Origin: SIG575 sp045534165
GTDB lineage: Bacteria > Bacillota > Clostridia > Oscillospirales > Acutalibacteraceae
Length of the DNA stretch: 64,000 nucleotides
NCBI GenBank assembly: GCA_045534165.1
Contig: JAZSJD010000017.1
Span: 6,740-70,739, forward strand
Direction: 5' to 3'
Positions 8,729-16,406 of this stretch are shown in pieces. Under the pieces are notes generated by a model, which was given only the letters and a program-made list of their open reading frames with translations, had not been told where the DNA came from and did not search any database. The translations under genes were made by a program, and so were the position numbers. Numbering within the stretch: the stretch's first letter is position 1; each line of letters starts with the position of its first letter.

Positions 8729-9727
8729 GTGATTGAAATTAAAGTTTTTGTTCCGTCATATTTTGATAAATTCAGATGTATCGCAGATAAATGCCCTGAC
8801 ACTTGTTGCATCGGCTGGGAAGTTGATATTGATGAAGAAACAGCAGAAAAATACACCGCTGTAAACGGTGCATTAGGTGAAAAAATCAAAAAAAATCTTG
8901 TAGAAGATGAAACAGGTTGCAAATTGTTCACTCTTTGCGATGGGGACAGATGCCCTTTTCTTAACAATTCTAATTTGTGTGAAATCCACCTTGAAGCGGG
9001 AGAAAAATATTTAAGTAAAACCTGCACACTTTTCCCCAGATTTTTTGATACTTTCGGAAAATCACGTGAAATGGGCATTGGTTTCGGTTGCCCTGAAGGC
9101 GCAAAAATAATTCTTGAAGAAAAAGAACCATTCAGTTTAAAACTTTATGAAGAAACCGATGCAGAATCTGAAGAAATTGATGAAGATTTCCTTGATGAAT
9201 TATTATCTCTCAGGAAAGAACTTTTCGATATTCTTGAAGAAGATTTATGTTTCAAACAAAAAATTGAAAAAATATTTTCTCGTACAAAAGCTTTTCAGCA
9301 AAATGTTGATGGCAATGATTTCTGTGATGATTTTCAGGAAAGAAGTTTTGAAAACTGCATTACCCTTCTTGAAAATATGGAATACATAAACATTGAACGT
9401 AAAAATTTTATCCAAAATCTTAAATCAGAAAATCTTTCAGCAAAATATAACGACGATTTTGAAAAGCTGATGCAGTATTATATTTTCAGATATCTTCTGA
9501 AAGCAGTTTACGACTATGATGTGCTGACAAAAATCAAATACGGTGTTTTTGCCTGCATCGTTATCAGCAGAATTTATTCTTTTTTTGAAAACCCTGATTT
9601 CGAAACAAGAGTTAAAATCATGTACAGCTTTTCAAAAGAAGTTGAATATTCTGATACAAATATGGATTTGCTTGATGAAACTTTGTTTTATGATTTCGGC
9701 ACAGAAGATTTGATTAATTTACTTTAA
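8729..9727 (+). CDS. FliB/YkgJ-like cysteine-cluster protein (putative lysine N-methylase family)
   Basis: 332 residues. The N-terminal third has the cysteine pattern of the flagellin lysine-N-methylase (FliB) family: FVPSYFDKFRCIADKCPDTC, then CIGWEVDIDEETA, then CDGDRCPFLNNSNLCEIHLE and SKTCTLFPR. These eight or so cysteines probably bind iron or an Fe-S cluster. The C-terminal two thirds are helical and acidic. No flagellar gene is present nearby, so methylation of flagellin is unlikely to be assumed. The start is uncertain: GTG at 8729 has AAAAGG only 2 bases upstream; an in-frame TTG at 8717 is the alternative. Confidence 0.75.
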   Translation: MIEIKVFVPSYFDKFRCIADKCPDTCCIGWEVDIDEETAEKYTAVNGALGEKIKKNLVEDETGCKLFTLCDGDRCPFLNNSNLCEIHLEAGEKYLSKTCTLFPRFFDTFGKSREMGIGFGCPEGAKIILEEKEPFSLKLYEETDAESEEIDEDFLDELLSLRKELFDILEEDLCFKQKIEKIFSRTKAFQQNVDGNDFCDDFQERSFENCITLLENMEYINIERKNFIQNLKSENLSAKYNDDFEKLMQYYIFRYLLKAVYDYDVLTKIKYGVFACIVISRIYSFFENPDFETRVKIMYSFSKEVEYSDTNMDLLDETLFYDFGTEDLINLL

Positions 9728-9752
9728 AAATAAATTTGTTCAGACAAAGCAG

Positions 9753-9788
9753 AAAAAAACTCGCAAGGCTGATGCCTGCGAGTTTTTT
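9753..9788. terminator. Convergent intrinsic terminator
   Basis: ACTCGCAAGGC (9759-9769) pairs with GCCTGCGAGT (9774-9783), with one bulged A. It is flanked by A7 on the left and T6 on the right, so it can end both the FliB-like gene and the convergent putP gene. Confidence 0.8.
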
Positions 9789-9888
9789 CATAAAGTATAA
9801 ACGAAAAATAATAGCTTTAAACCTGTTAAAATCCTGATTGATGCCACCTTATGGTAGTTTCTTTAATTCTTCCATAGAGGGATCTTTT

Positions 9889-11367
9889 TTATTCTCCATA
9901 TTCAATAAAATCACATTCAATTTCTTTCTTTGCAACCTTATCAAACAAGGCAACAACTTCTTTTGAAGGTGCTTTTGTGATAAGAGTAACAACAACAGTT
10001 GCAATTGTACCTGCAATAAAACCGGGAATAATTTCATATAAACCGAAATCTTTGAGGAATATAAGCCACAAAACATCAACAGCAGCACCAACCACAATAC
10101 CTGCAACTGCACCGGGGAAATTAAGTCTTCTCCAGAAGAGAGAAAGAAGAATTACCGGACCGAATGCTGCGCCGAAAATACCCCATGCATTTTCAACAAG
10201 ATCCATAATTGTTCCTGCCTTTTCGCTTGATGCGATAATAACTGCAACAACAGAAATTGCAAGAACAACAAATCTGCCTGCCCAGAGCATTTCTTTATCA
10301 GAAGCCTTGTTGCGACGTATAATAGGCTTGTAAACATCAACTGAAAAAGCTGAAGCTGAAGCAAGAAGCTGTGAGTCTGCTGTACTCATTGCTGCTGCAA
10401 GAATAGCTGAAAGAAGAATACCACTTATAACCGCCGGGAACAATTTGCGGACCATTGTAATAAATACAACAGATTCGTCAGCGATCTGGCCAAGTAACAA
10501 GTGACCGATTACGCCTGCTGCAACTGAGAAACCGAGGATAAGAACAGTCCATGTGATACCGATTTTAGCACTCTTTTTAAGGTCTTTATCTGAACGCAAA
10601 GACATAAATCTGATGATAATATGAGGCATACCAAAGTAGCCGAGACCCCAACCTAAACCTGAAGCAACATCTTTCCAGTTAGTGAAAAGGTTCCAATAAT
10701 CCTCAGGAAGTTCACTCATTGTCATTGCACCTTCTCCTGCACCAATCATTGTAACCGCAAAAATAGGAGCAATAAGAAGTGCACCAAGCATCAGAAGACC
10801 CTGGAAAAAGTCTGTCCAACAAACAGCTGAGAATCCGCCAAGGAATGTGTAAGAAATAATAATAACTGCTGCTATGTACATTGCAATTTTTGCATCAATA
10901 CCAATAACTGTTTCAAACAAAGTACCGCAAGCTTTAATACTTGATGCTGCGTAAATAGTATATGCAACAAGGAAGATTATTGCACAAATAACCTGAAGCG
11001 AACGATTGCTTGACAGGAATCTGTTTGTAAGATACTGCGGAATTGTAATTGAGTCATTAGCTGCAATTGAATAACGACGAAGACGAGGAGCTTCAAGCAA
11101 CCAGCTTATTATATAACCGATACCAAGACCGATTGCAATCCATGCCTGGCCTATACCCATTGCATAAATTGATGCAGGAAGTCCCATAAGAACCCATGCA
11201 CTCATATCTGATGCACCTGCTGATAAAGCAGATACCCACGGACCCATCTGGCGTCCACCAAGGAAATAGCCCTTATCACCGCCTGATTTTGAACGAACAA
11301 AGAAGAAAACTCCTATGCCGATCATAAAAACGAGATATACAAAAAATACTATCATCTCTGCATTCAT
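9889..11367 (-). CDS. putP: Sodium/proline symporter (SSS family)
   Basis: 492 residues with about 13 membrane segments, the size of PutP. Family landmarks: VRSKSGGDKGYFLGGRQMGPWVSALSAGASDMSAWVLMGLP near the N-terminus (the conserved G-G-R/S-x-x-G...A-S-D-M-S-x-W-L/V pattern of proline permeases), then AGFSAVCWTDFFQG-like and AAAMSTADSQLLASASAFS in the middle (Na+ site region). It imports proline with Na+, often for Stickland-type amino acid use or osmoprotection. Start at 11367 chosen for the GAGGTAAT site at 11371-11378; upstream in-frame codons lack one. Monocistronic, divergent from the glycosidase gene at 11555. Confidence 0.88.
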   Translation of the reverse strand: MNAEMIVFFVYLVFMIGIGVFFFVRSKSGGDKGYFLGGRQMGPWVSALSAGASDMSAWVLMGLPASIYAMGIGQAWIAIGLGIGYIISWLLEAPRLRRYSIAANDSITIPQYLTNRFLSSNRSLQVICAIIFLVAYTIYAASSIKACGTLFETVIGIDAKIAMYIAAVIIISYTFLGGFSAVCWTDFFQGLLMLGALLIAPIFAVTMIGAGEGAMTMSELPEDYWNLFTNWKDVASGLGWGLGYFGMPHIIIRFMSLRSDKDLKKSAKIGITWTVLILGFSVAAGVIGHLLLGQIADESVVFITMVRKLFPAVISGILLSAILAAAMSTADSQLLASASAFSVDVYKPIIRRNKASDKEMLWAGRFVVLAISVVAVIIASSEKAGTIMDLVENAWGIFGAAFGPVILLSLFWRRLNFPGAVAGIVVGAAVDVLWLIFLKDFGLYEIIPGFIAGTIATVVVTLITKAPSKEVVALFDKVAKKEIECDFIEYGE

Positions 11368-11554
11368 AATATTACCTCTTAACTCCAGGTGAACTCTCAC
11401 CTTTTTTCTTGCGTGGAAACTTATACACAATTCCACATATTGGGTGTATTATACTACAAAAACAAACAGACTTCAAGGGTTTTTCTGCTTAATTTTCTTA
11501 TTTACTTTTACAAATTTTTCATTTATAATGAAAAACGTAAAGGAGATGTGTATT

Positions 11555-13501
11555 ATGTTAAGAAAAAGACAGGTTCACCTTGATTTTCATACCAGCGGAC
11601 TTTTAAACGTTGGCGATAAATTTTCAAAAGAACAATTTCAATCTGCTCTGAAAGCAGGTCACGTTAATTCTATTACAGTTTTTTCAAAATGCCACCACGG
11701 ATGGTCTTATCATCCCACAGAAGCAAACGAAATGCACCCTGAACTCAAATTTGATTTACTCGGTGCTCAGCTTGAAGCGTGCAAAGAAATCGGTGTAAAT
11801 GCTCCCGTTTATATTTCTGCAGGATATGACGAAAAAGATTGGGAAAGACATCCTGAATGGCGTCATAAACGTTCAGACGATAAAGCTGATTGTGATGAAT
11901 ACGAAAGCGAAACTCATTTCCATACACTTTGCTTCAACACAGGATATCTTGATGCGCTCTGCAACCAGATTGAAGAAGTTATGGTAAAATATAACCCTTG
12001 CGGAATTTTCCTTGATATTATTGCATCAAGGGTTTGCTTCTGTGAAAAATGCAAGGCAGATATGGAAAAAGCAGGCGTTGATTTAAATAACGAAGATGAA
12101 CTCAGCGCTTTTGCAGATAAAGTTCTCCACAACTACTATGCAAGAACAAACGAAGCTGTAAGAAAACACAGCTCTACTGCAACAATCTTCCACAACAGCG
12201 GTCACATTCCCAAAGGCAACTACCACACAATAAATGCAAACACTCATCTTGAGCTTGAAAGTTTGCCCACAGGCGGTTGGGGTTATGACCATTTTCCATT
12301 ATCCGCTGCTTATGTGCGTTCGCTCAAGGGTATAGATTCCCTTGGAATGACAGGTAAATTCCACCATTCATGGGGCGAATTCGGCGGATTCAAACATCCC
12401 AATGCACTTATCTATGAAACTGCATTGTCTGTTGCAAACGGTGCAGGTTGTTCAATCGGCGACCAGATGCACCCTTTGGGCGAAATGAATATGGCAACTT
12501 ATAATCTTATCGGCGAAGCATATGCCCGCATCGAAGAAAGAGAGCCATGGCTTGAAAATACAGAAAACATTGCTGACATTTGTGTTTTAAGCTCCGAATC
12601 AACCACAAAGGGTAAAAATTCAAATCCTGATATCGGTGTTAACAGAATGTTGCTTGAAAACAGTTTCCTCTATGATTTTGTTGACGGTACAATGGATTTT
12701 TCAAAATATAAAATGCTCATTTTGCCTGATGTTGAAATTAAAGATGAAAATGTAATTGAAAAAATCAAAGCATTTGCACAGAATGGCGGCAAGGTTATTG
12801 CAAGTGCAAAAGCACTCGTCAGAGATGAAAAATTCTTCCTTGATATGGGCGCTGAATATAAAGGCGAAAATGAATTTGAACCTACATATTTTGTTCCTGC
12901 TTTCCCCACAGTCAATGGTACAACTGAATATGTTATGAGATGTAAATTCTTTAAATTCAATGCTGAAAACTGCGAAACTGTGGCATATATGCAGAATCCT
13001 TATTTCAACAGAGGCAGAACTCATTTCTGTTCACATGCCCACACTCCCAACAACCCCGATGAGCAGTTCCCTGCTGCAATTATCAAAGGAAACATTGCAT
13101 ATATGGGATGGGATATTTTCACAGCTTACGCAAAACACGGGCATCTTTGTTTCAAAGAACTTTTCACTTTTGTTGCAAAAAAACTTATGGGTGATAATTT
13201 CACTCTTTCAGTTAACATCCCTGACAGAGCAGTTGTGACTTACACAAGGCAGGAAGAAGAAAAAAGGAACATTCTTCATCTCCTTTTTGCACACACAACA
13301 GTGCGTGGCACAAACACAGAAGTTATTGAAGATACCGTTCCTCTTTATAACACAAAATGTGAAATCAGATATGATAAAAAGCCTTCAAAAATCACTCTTG
13401 TTCCTGAAATGACAGAGCTGGATTTTGTTTTTGAAAATGACAAAGTAAAATTTACCGTTCCCGAAGTTAACATCCATCAGATGGTGGAAATTACAGACTG
13501 A
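11555..13501 (+). CDS. GHL6/GH151-like glycoside hydrolase (putative alpha-L-fucosidase)
   Basis: 648 residues, no signal peptide, so intracellular. The N-terminal two thirds look like a TIM barrel: QVHLDFHTSGLLNVGDKF, FSKCHHGWSYHPTE, VYISAGYDEKDWERHPEW and GIFLDIIASRVCFCEKCKAD follow the hypothetical glycosyl hydrolase 6 (GHL6) layout on which family GH151 fucosidases are built. GDQMHPLGEMNMATYNLIG leads into a C-terminal Rossmann-like (beta-galactosidase trimerisation type) domain with LPDVEIKDENVIEKIKAFA. AAAGGAG precedes the ATG at 11555; the open frame extends further upstream without a ribosome site. Activity on fucosides is inferred from family resemblance and from the blood-group-type glycosidases nearby. 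Confidence 0.7.
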   Translation: MLRKRQVHLDFHTSGLLNVGDKFSKEQFQSALKAGHVNSITVFSKCHHGWSYHPTEANEMHPELKFDLLGAQLEACKEIGVNAPVYISAGYDEKDWERHPEWRHKRSDDKADCDEYESETHFHTLCFNTGYLDALCNQIEEVMVKYNPCGIFLDIIASRVCFCEKCKADMEKAGVDLNNEDELSAFADKVLHNYYARTNEAVRKHSSTATIFHNSGHIPKGNYHTINANTHLELESLPTGGWGYDHFPLSAAYVRSLKGIDSLGMTGKFHHSWGEFGGFKHPNALIYETALSVANGAGCSIGDQMHPLGEMNMATYNLIGEAYARIEEREPWLENTENIADICVLSSESTTKGKNSNPDIGVNRMLLENSFLYDFVDGTMDFSKYKMLILPDVEIKDENVIEKIKAFAQNGGKVIASAKALVRDEKFFLDMGAEYKGENEFEPTYFVPAFPTVNGTTEYVMRCKFFKFNAENCETVAYMQNPYFNRGRTHFCSHAHTPNNPDEQFPAAIIKGNIAYMGWDIFTAYAKHGHLCFKELFTFVAKKLMGDNFTLSVNIPDRAVVTYTRQEEEKRNILHLLFAHTTVRGTNTEVIEDTVPLYNTKCEIRYDKKPSKITLVPEMTELDFVFENDKVKFTVPEVNIHQMVEITD

Positions 13502-13518
13502 TTTATAAAGGTGACGAA

Positions 13519-14682
13519 ATGGCTGTATTAAAATGTAAAATGTGTGGCAGCACATTGGAAATTGAAGAAGGTAAAGCTGTTGCAATTTGCAGCAATTGTG
13601 GTGCAACACAAGCCTTACCTGAATCAGGCAAGAAGAAAAAAAGAATTGTTTCAATAATTATTTCAAGTATACTCGCTGTTTTAGCAATTTTGATTTCATC
13701 AGTAGTTCTTGTATGTACTGTAATTATTCCAAGTACATATTATAACAAGGCTGTTGATGCTCTCAACAATGGCAACAAAGCAGACGCAGCTATGCTTTTT
13801 GGTGAAGCAAACAAATATAAAGATGCAGAAGAAAAATCTCTCCAACTCTGGGGCGAAATTACAAACAGAGAAGTTCTTTCCGGAAGTCTTTTAGAAACAA
13901 TAGGGTTAAAAGAAGACGGTACTGTTTTGGCTGTTGGATATGACAGAGATAGCCACCTTCTTAACGTTAAAGATTGGAACAATATTATTGCAATTTCTGC
14001 AGGAGATGGTCACTCAGTCGGCCTAAAAAAAGATGGTACGGTTGTAGCTGATGGTTCTGATGATTTCAACCAACTTAATGTTAAAGATTGGAACAATATC
14101 GTTGCTATTTCTGCCGGATTCCAACATACAACAGCACTTAAAGAAGATGGCACTGTTCTGGCGGTTGGTTATAATAAGGATGGTCAATGTAACGTTGAAA
14201 ACTGGACTGATATCATTGCAATTTCCGCAGGTAAATATCACTCAGCAGGTCTCAAAAAAAATGGCACTGTTGTTTCTGTTGGTTTTTTAAAAAACCAACA
14301 AGACATCAAATCCTGGACTAATATTGTTGCTATTTCAGCAGGCAACTCTCACTTGGTAGGTCTCAAAGAAAACGGCACCGTTGTGGCTGTCGGCAGTAAT
14401 CATTTTGGTCAACTTAATGTTACGGACTGGACTGATATTGTTGCTGTTTCTGCTGGCGGAAACTATACAGTAGGACTTAAAAGAGATGGTAACGTGGTAG
14501 CTGTTGGTGATAATGATTCCAACCAATGCAACGTCGAAGAATGGACTGACATTGTTGCCATTTCAGCAACACAATGGCACACAGTTGGTCTTAAGAAAGA
14601 CGGTACTGTTGTAGCTGTTGGTGATACCGAACGGGGTCAATGTAATGTTGAAGATTGGAAAGATATAAAAATTCCTGACTGA
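13519..14682 (+). CDS. Membrane-anchored zinc-ribbon protein with RCC1-type repeats
   Basis: 387 residues. Domains in order: an N-terminal zinc ribbon (CKMCGS...CSNCGA, residues 5-30), a Lys-rich stop and one membrane helix (about 42-66), a short helical-repeat-like stretch (about 72-112, YYNKAVDALNNGNKADAAM), then seven RCC1/propeller repeats of about 41 residues, each with the pattern VGLKKDGTVVAVGxNxxGQCNV-x(4)W-x-DIVAISAG. RCC1 repeats form a beta-propeller that binds proteins or nucleic acids. It starts 17 bp after the glycosidase stop with AAAGGTGA upstream, so it is co-transcribed. If the zinc ribbon is cytoplasmic the propeller is outside the cell. Function unknown. Confidence 0.85.
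   Translation: MAVLKCKMCGSTLEIEEGKAVAICSNCGATQALPESGKKKKRIVSIIISSILAVLAILISSVVLVCTVIIPSTYYNKAVDALNNGNKADAAMLFGEANKYKDAEEKSLQLWGEITNREVLSGSLLETIGLKEDGTVLAVGYDRDSHLLNVKDWNNIIAISAGDGHSVGLKKDGTVVADGSDDFNQLNVKDWNNIVAISAGFQHTTALKEDGTVLAVGYNKDGQCNVENWTDIIAISAGKYHSAGLKKNGTVVSVGFLKNQQDIKSWTNIVAISAGNSHLVGLKENGTVVAVGSNHFGQLNVTDWTDIVAVSAGGNYTVGLKRDGNVVAVGDNDSNQCNVEEWTDIVAISATQWHTVGLKKDGTVVAVGDTERGQCNVEDWKDIKIPD
13900..14680 (+). repeat. Seven in-gene RCC1 repeats
   Basis: Tandem units of about 41 codons inside the gene at 13519. They share the codons for GLKKDGTVVAVG and WTDIVAISAG but have diverged at the DNA level, so expansion is not recent. Confidence 0.8.
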
Positions 14683-14711
14683 TTCGGGACGGGCGAACTG
14701 TCCCCTACGAT

Positions 14712-14771
14712 ATAACAGATAATAGATGCGAAAAAAGTGGACATAGTCCACCAACATCTATTATCTGTTAT
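14712..14771. repeat. 17-bp perfect inverted repeat (long hairpin)
   Basis: ATAACAGATAATAGATG (14712-14728) and CATCTATTATCTGTTAT (14755-14771) are exact complements around a loop that holds a small TGGACATAGTCCA stem. A partial copy of the right arm (TTATCTGTCATC) follows at 14781-14792. It lies just after the RCC1 gene, behind a small GGGAC/GTCCC hairpin. No T-run follows, so it is not a classical terminator; a small palindromic mobile repeat is the other option. Confidence 0.75.
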
Positions 14772-14800
14772 CTTTCTTTATTATCTGTCATCTGAAAAAC

Positions 14801-14832
14801 AAAAAAAGTGCCGGAGGAACTTTCCGGCACTT
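14801..14832 (-). terminator. Intrinsic terminator of the candidate ncRNA
   Basis: AAGTGCCGGA (14806-14815) pairs exactly with TCCGGCACTT (14823-14832). Read on the minus strand the stem is followed by TTTTTTTG. On the plus strand no T-run follows, so it terminates minus-strand transcripts only, and no minus-strand gene except the ncRNA lies before it. Confidence 0.85.
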
Positions 14833-14957
14833 GCTATCTGCTTTCGCAGTAAAGTTTAATTGTTCTTTGGACTCACCTATTTCTTAAAATTTAAATGTAG
14901 TGAAATCTTAATAGGTTTTTTACCTTAAATTAAACTGTATTTTGGACTCACCTTTTT

Positions 14958-15183
14958 CTGTATTAATTAAAACCGTATAGAACTAATTAACAGATTGTTG
15001 GAATCACCTATTTCATAAAAATTTTGGTTTTATATTGGTGTACTTATTTGTACATCGGAACCACCTTTTTCTGTTTTAGTTAAAACCTTTTAGAATTAAT
15101 TTAACAGATTGTTGGACTCACCTGTTTCTTATAGATTTTGGTTTTATTTAGGTGTACTATTTGTACATCGGAACCACCTTTTT
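14958..15183. repeat. 113-bp tandem repeat, two full copies
   Basis: Copies run 14958-15070 and 15071-15183, about 80-85% alike by eye. Each contains two AGGTG motifs (minus strand), one ending TCCGATGTAC and one ending TCCAACAATC, a TGTAC/GTACA stem and a TAAAACC/GGTTTTA pairing. Partial units flank both sides. Confidence 0.85.
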
Positions 15184-15530
15184 CTAAAAATCTGTATTAA
15201 AAAATTAATTTAACTTTGTTTATTATATTCAGTTTTCTTTTGCAGTGTTCTGCAAAGATTTTTTTATTTTGTTCGCACTTTTTGTTTTGCGAAAAGGTTC
15301 TATTTCATCGGACCCACCTATTTCTTTTTTGACTTGCAAATTAACTTTGCAATTGTTCTTATTTTTAATTTCATCTCATTTTTATTTTTCTGATTATCAG
15401 ACCGGGTGTTCTTCATTTTTCAGTTAATGATGTTTTACCACTTCCGGAATTTATAGATTAGTTAAAAATCAGAACAGTTATAATCAATTAAATTATTTTT
15501 ATCTTATTAAGTTTTTGCCTGCCCTTCCGG

Positions 15531-15590
15531 TTATCGGCAAACACCTGAAAAGGCGTTTGCCTTATTTGATTGTGGTTCTAAACTGTTCAT
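15531..15590 (-). CDS. 19-residue leader-type ORF inside the candidate ncRNA
   Basis: ATG at 15590 to TAA at 15531 encodes MNSLEPQSNKANAFSGVCR. A full AAAGGAGG (15599-15606) lies 8 bases upstream of the ATG, the best ribosome site in the region. The second half of the frame overlaps the strong GGCAAACGCC...GGTGTTTGCC hairpin, so a translating ribosome would melt it. It starts about 80 nt into the transcript. It could be a leader peptide or a peptide in its own right; no family is recognised. Confidence 0.45.
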   Translation of the reverse strand: MNSLEPQSNKANAFSGVCR

Positions 15591-15678
15591 CGGAAACGCC
15601 TCCTTTACTTTAGTTTAGTATGTAAAACAACTGGAACCTTTCTGTGGTTCGTTTGTTCGTTGTCTTATCTTCACCCTT

Positions 15679-15707
15679 ATTATAGCAGGCGTTTTGTAAC
15701 TTGTCAA
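15679..15707 (-). promoter_or_regulatory. Perfect consensus sigma-A promoter of the ncRNA
   Basis: On the minus strand TTGACA (15707-15702) is followed after exactly 17 bp by TATAAT (15684-15679). Expected start about 15672. It is the only six-for-six match at both hexamers that I noticed in the window, which suggests strong constitutive expression. Confidence 0.9.
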
Positions 15708-15888
15708 TAGTTTTTTTAAAAAAAGTTGAAAACTTTTATTAATTTTGTTCAATTTATTTAAAAATGGCTTAAAATGGGGGTTTTTCCATATATAAATAGC
15801 GTGTAAATGCACTTTATTATTGACTATTCTGTGATTTTGATGTAAAATATTGATGGAAATATGAAAGATTTTTGCGAGGTAATTACCC

Positions 15889-16200
15889 ATGAATAACGAA
15901 TTTGACGAAAAAGATTTTTCAACGCCTGATGTTGTAAGCGTTATTGACGAAGAAGGCAATGAGCATTTTTTTGATGAATTGGACAGAATAGAAACAGATG
16001 AAGGTAAGTTCGTAGCTCTGACTCCTGTTTACGAAAATGCACAGGATATTATTGAAGACGATGGCGAACTGATTATTCTTAAAGTTGAAGAAGAAAACGG
16101 TGAAACTTACCTTTGCCCCATTGAAGACCAGAAGCTCTTCTTTGAGATAGGTAAAATTTTTGAAGAAAGACTTTCCGAATATTACGATTTTGAAGAATAA
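15889..16200 (+). CDS. DUF1292 family protein
   Basis: 103 residues, strongly acidic. The sequence VVSVIDEEGNEHFFDELDRIETDEGKFVALTPV and ELIILKVEEENGETYLCPIEDQKLF matches the small DUF1292 (YrzB-like) proteins common in Firmicutes, whose function is unknown. GAGGTAATTACCC stands directly before the ATG. Its promoter region overlaps the back of the ncRNA promoter, so the two are divergent transcription units about 180 bp apart. A 6S-like RNA follows. Confidence 0.85.
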   Translation: MNNEFDEKDFSTPDVVSVIDEEGNEHFFDELDRIETDEGKFVALTPVYENAQDIIEDDGELIILKVEEENGETYLCPIEDQKLFFEIGKIFEERLSEYYDFEE

Positions 16201-16203
16201 TAA

Positions 16204-16393
16204 AACTCCCTGCCTTGTGCGATAATTTCGACTAATATTAACCCAACACGTATTAAAAGGGAACTTATCTCCGCTGTATGGGAAAGCAGACCTCCCACTT
16301 TATGTGGACGTTGGGAGCTCAAAGTCAGCGGGCGGTGCCCACCTGCAAAAGAGCAGGTTATTATCAGCCGATTCCGGCTTGGCGGGGAGACTT
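16204..16393 (+). ncRNA. ssrS: Probable 6S RNA
   Basis: A 206-bp gap between two genes folds as one long closed structure. The terminal stem is CTCCCTGCC (about 16206-16214) with GGCGGGGAG (16381-16389). Inside are a large purine/pyrimidine internal region, CCGCTG (16272-16277) with CAGCGG (16326-16331), a CTCCCA...TGGGAG hairpin with CCAC/GTGG at its tip, and GTGCCCACCTGC on the 3' side. Length of about 190 nt, a closing stem and a central open bubble are the hallmarks of 6S RNA, which binds the sigma-A RNA polymerase. A covariance-model search would settle it; another structured RNA remains possible. Confidence 0.62.
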
Positions 16394-16406
16394 AAGGTGA
16401 TTTGTT

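Larger units (their letters stand above)
14800..15672 (-). ncRNA. Candidate ~870-nt structured non-coding RNA with repeated AGAAANAGGTGRNTCC motifs
   Basis: The strand is defined by a perfect promoter (TTGACA, 17 bp, TATAAT) at 15707-15679 and an intrinsic terminator at 14832-14801. Between them stop codons interrupt every frame, apart from one 19-codon reading frame. Local stems are frequent: GAACC/GGTTC near the 5' end, GGCAAACGCC/GGTGTTTGCC (15536-15561), TTCGCA/TGCGAA (15273-15294), CTTTGCAG/CTGCAAAG (15240-15259), TTGCAA repeats (15335-15353) and a GAAA-capped CTGC/GCAG (14838-14849). Seven copies of AGAAANAGGTGRNTCC occur, at 14869-14884, 14944-14959, 15000-15015, 15057-15072, 15114-15129, 15170-15185 and 15310-15325. 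Size and ornateness recall the large bacterial RNAs GOLLD, ROOL and OLE, but I cannot match it to any of them. No protein role is visible. Confidence 0.7.

Noticed and set aside
14869..15325. Regularly repeated 16-mer suggesting a CRISPR array
   Set aside because: Spacing is irregular (about 56-125 bp), the intervening parts are themselves repeated, and no cas gene is present.
16204..16393. T-box or other riboswitch for the gene at 16407
   Set aside because: No GGTGG-ACC antiterminator and no terminator before the gene; the closed long-hairpin layout fits 6S RNA better.
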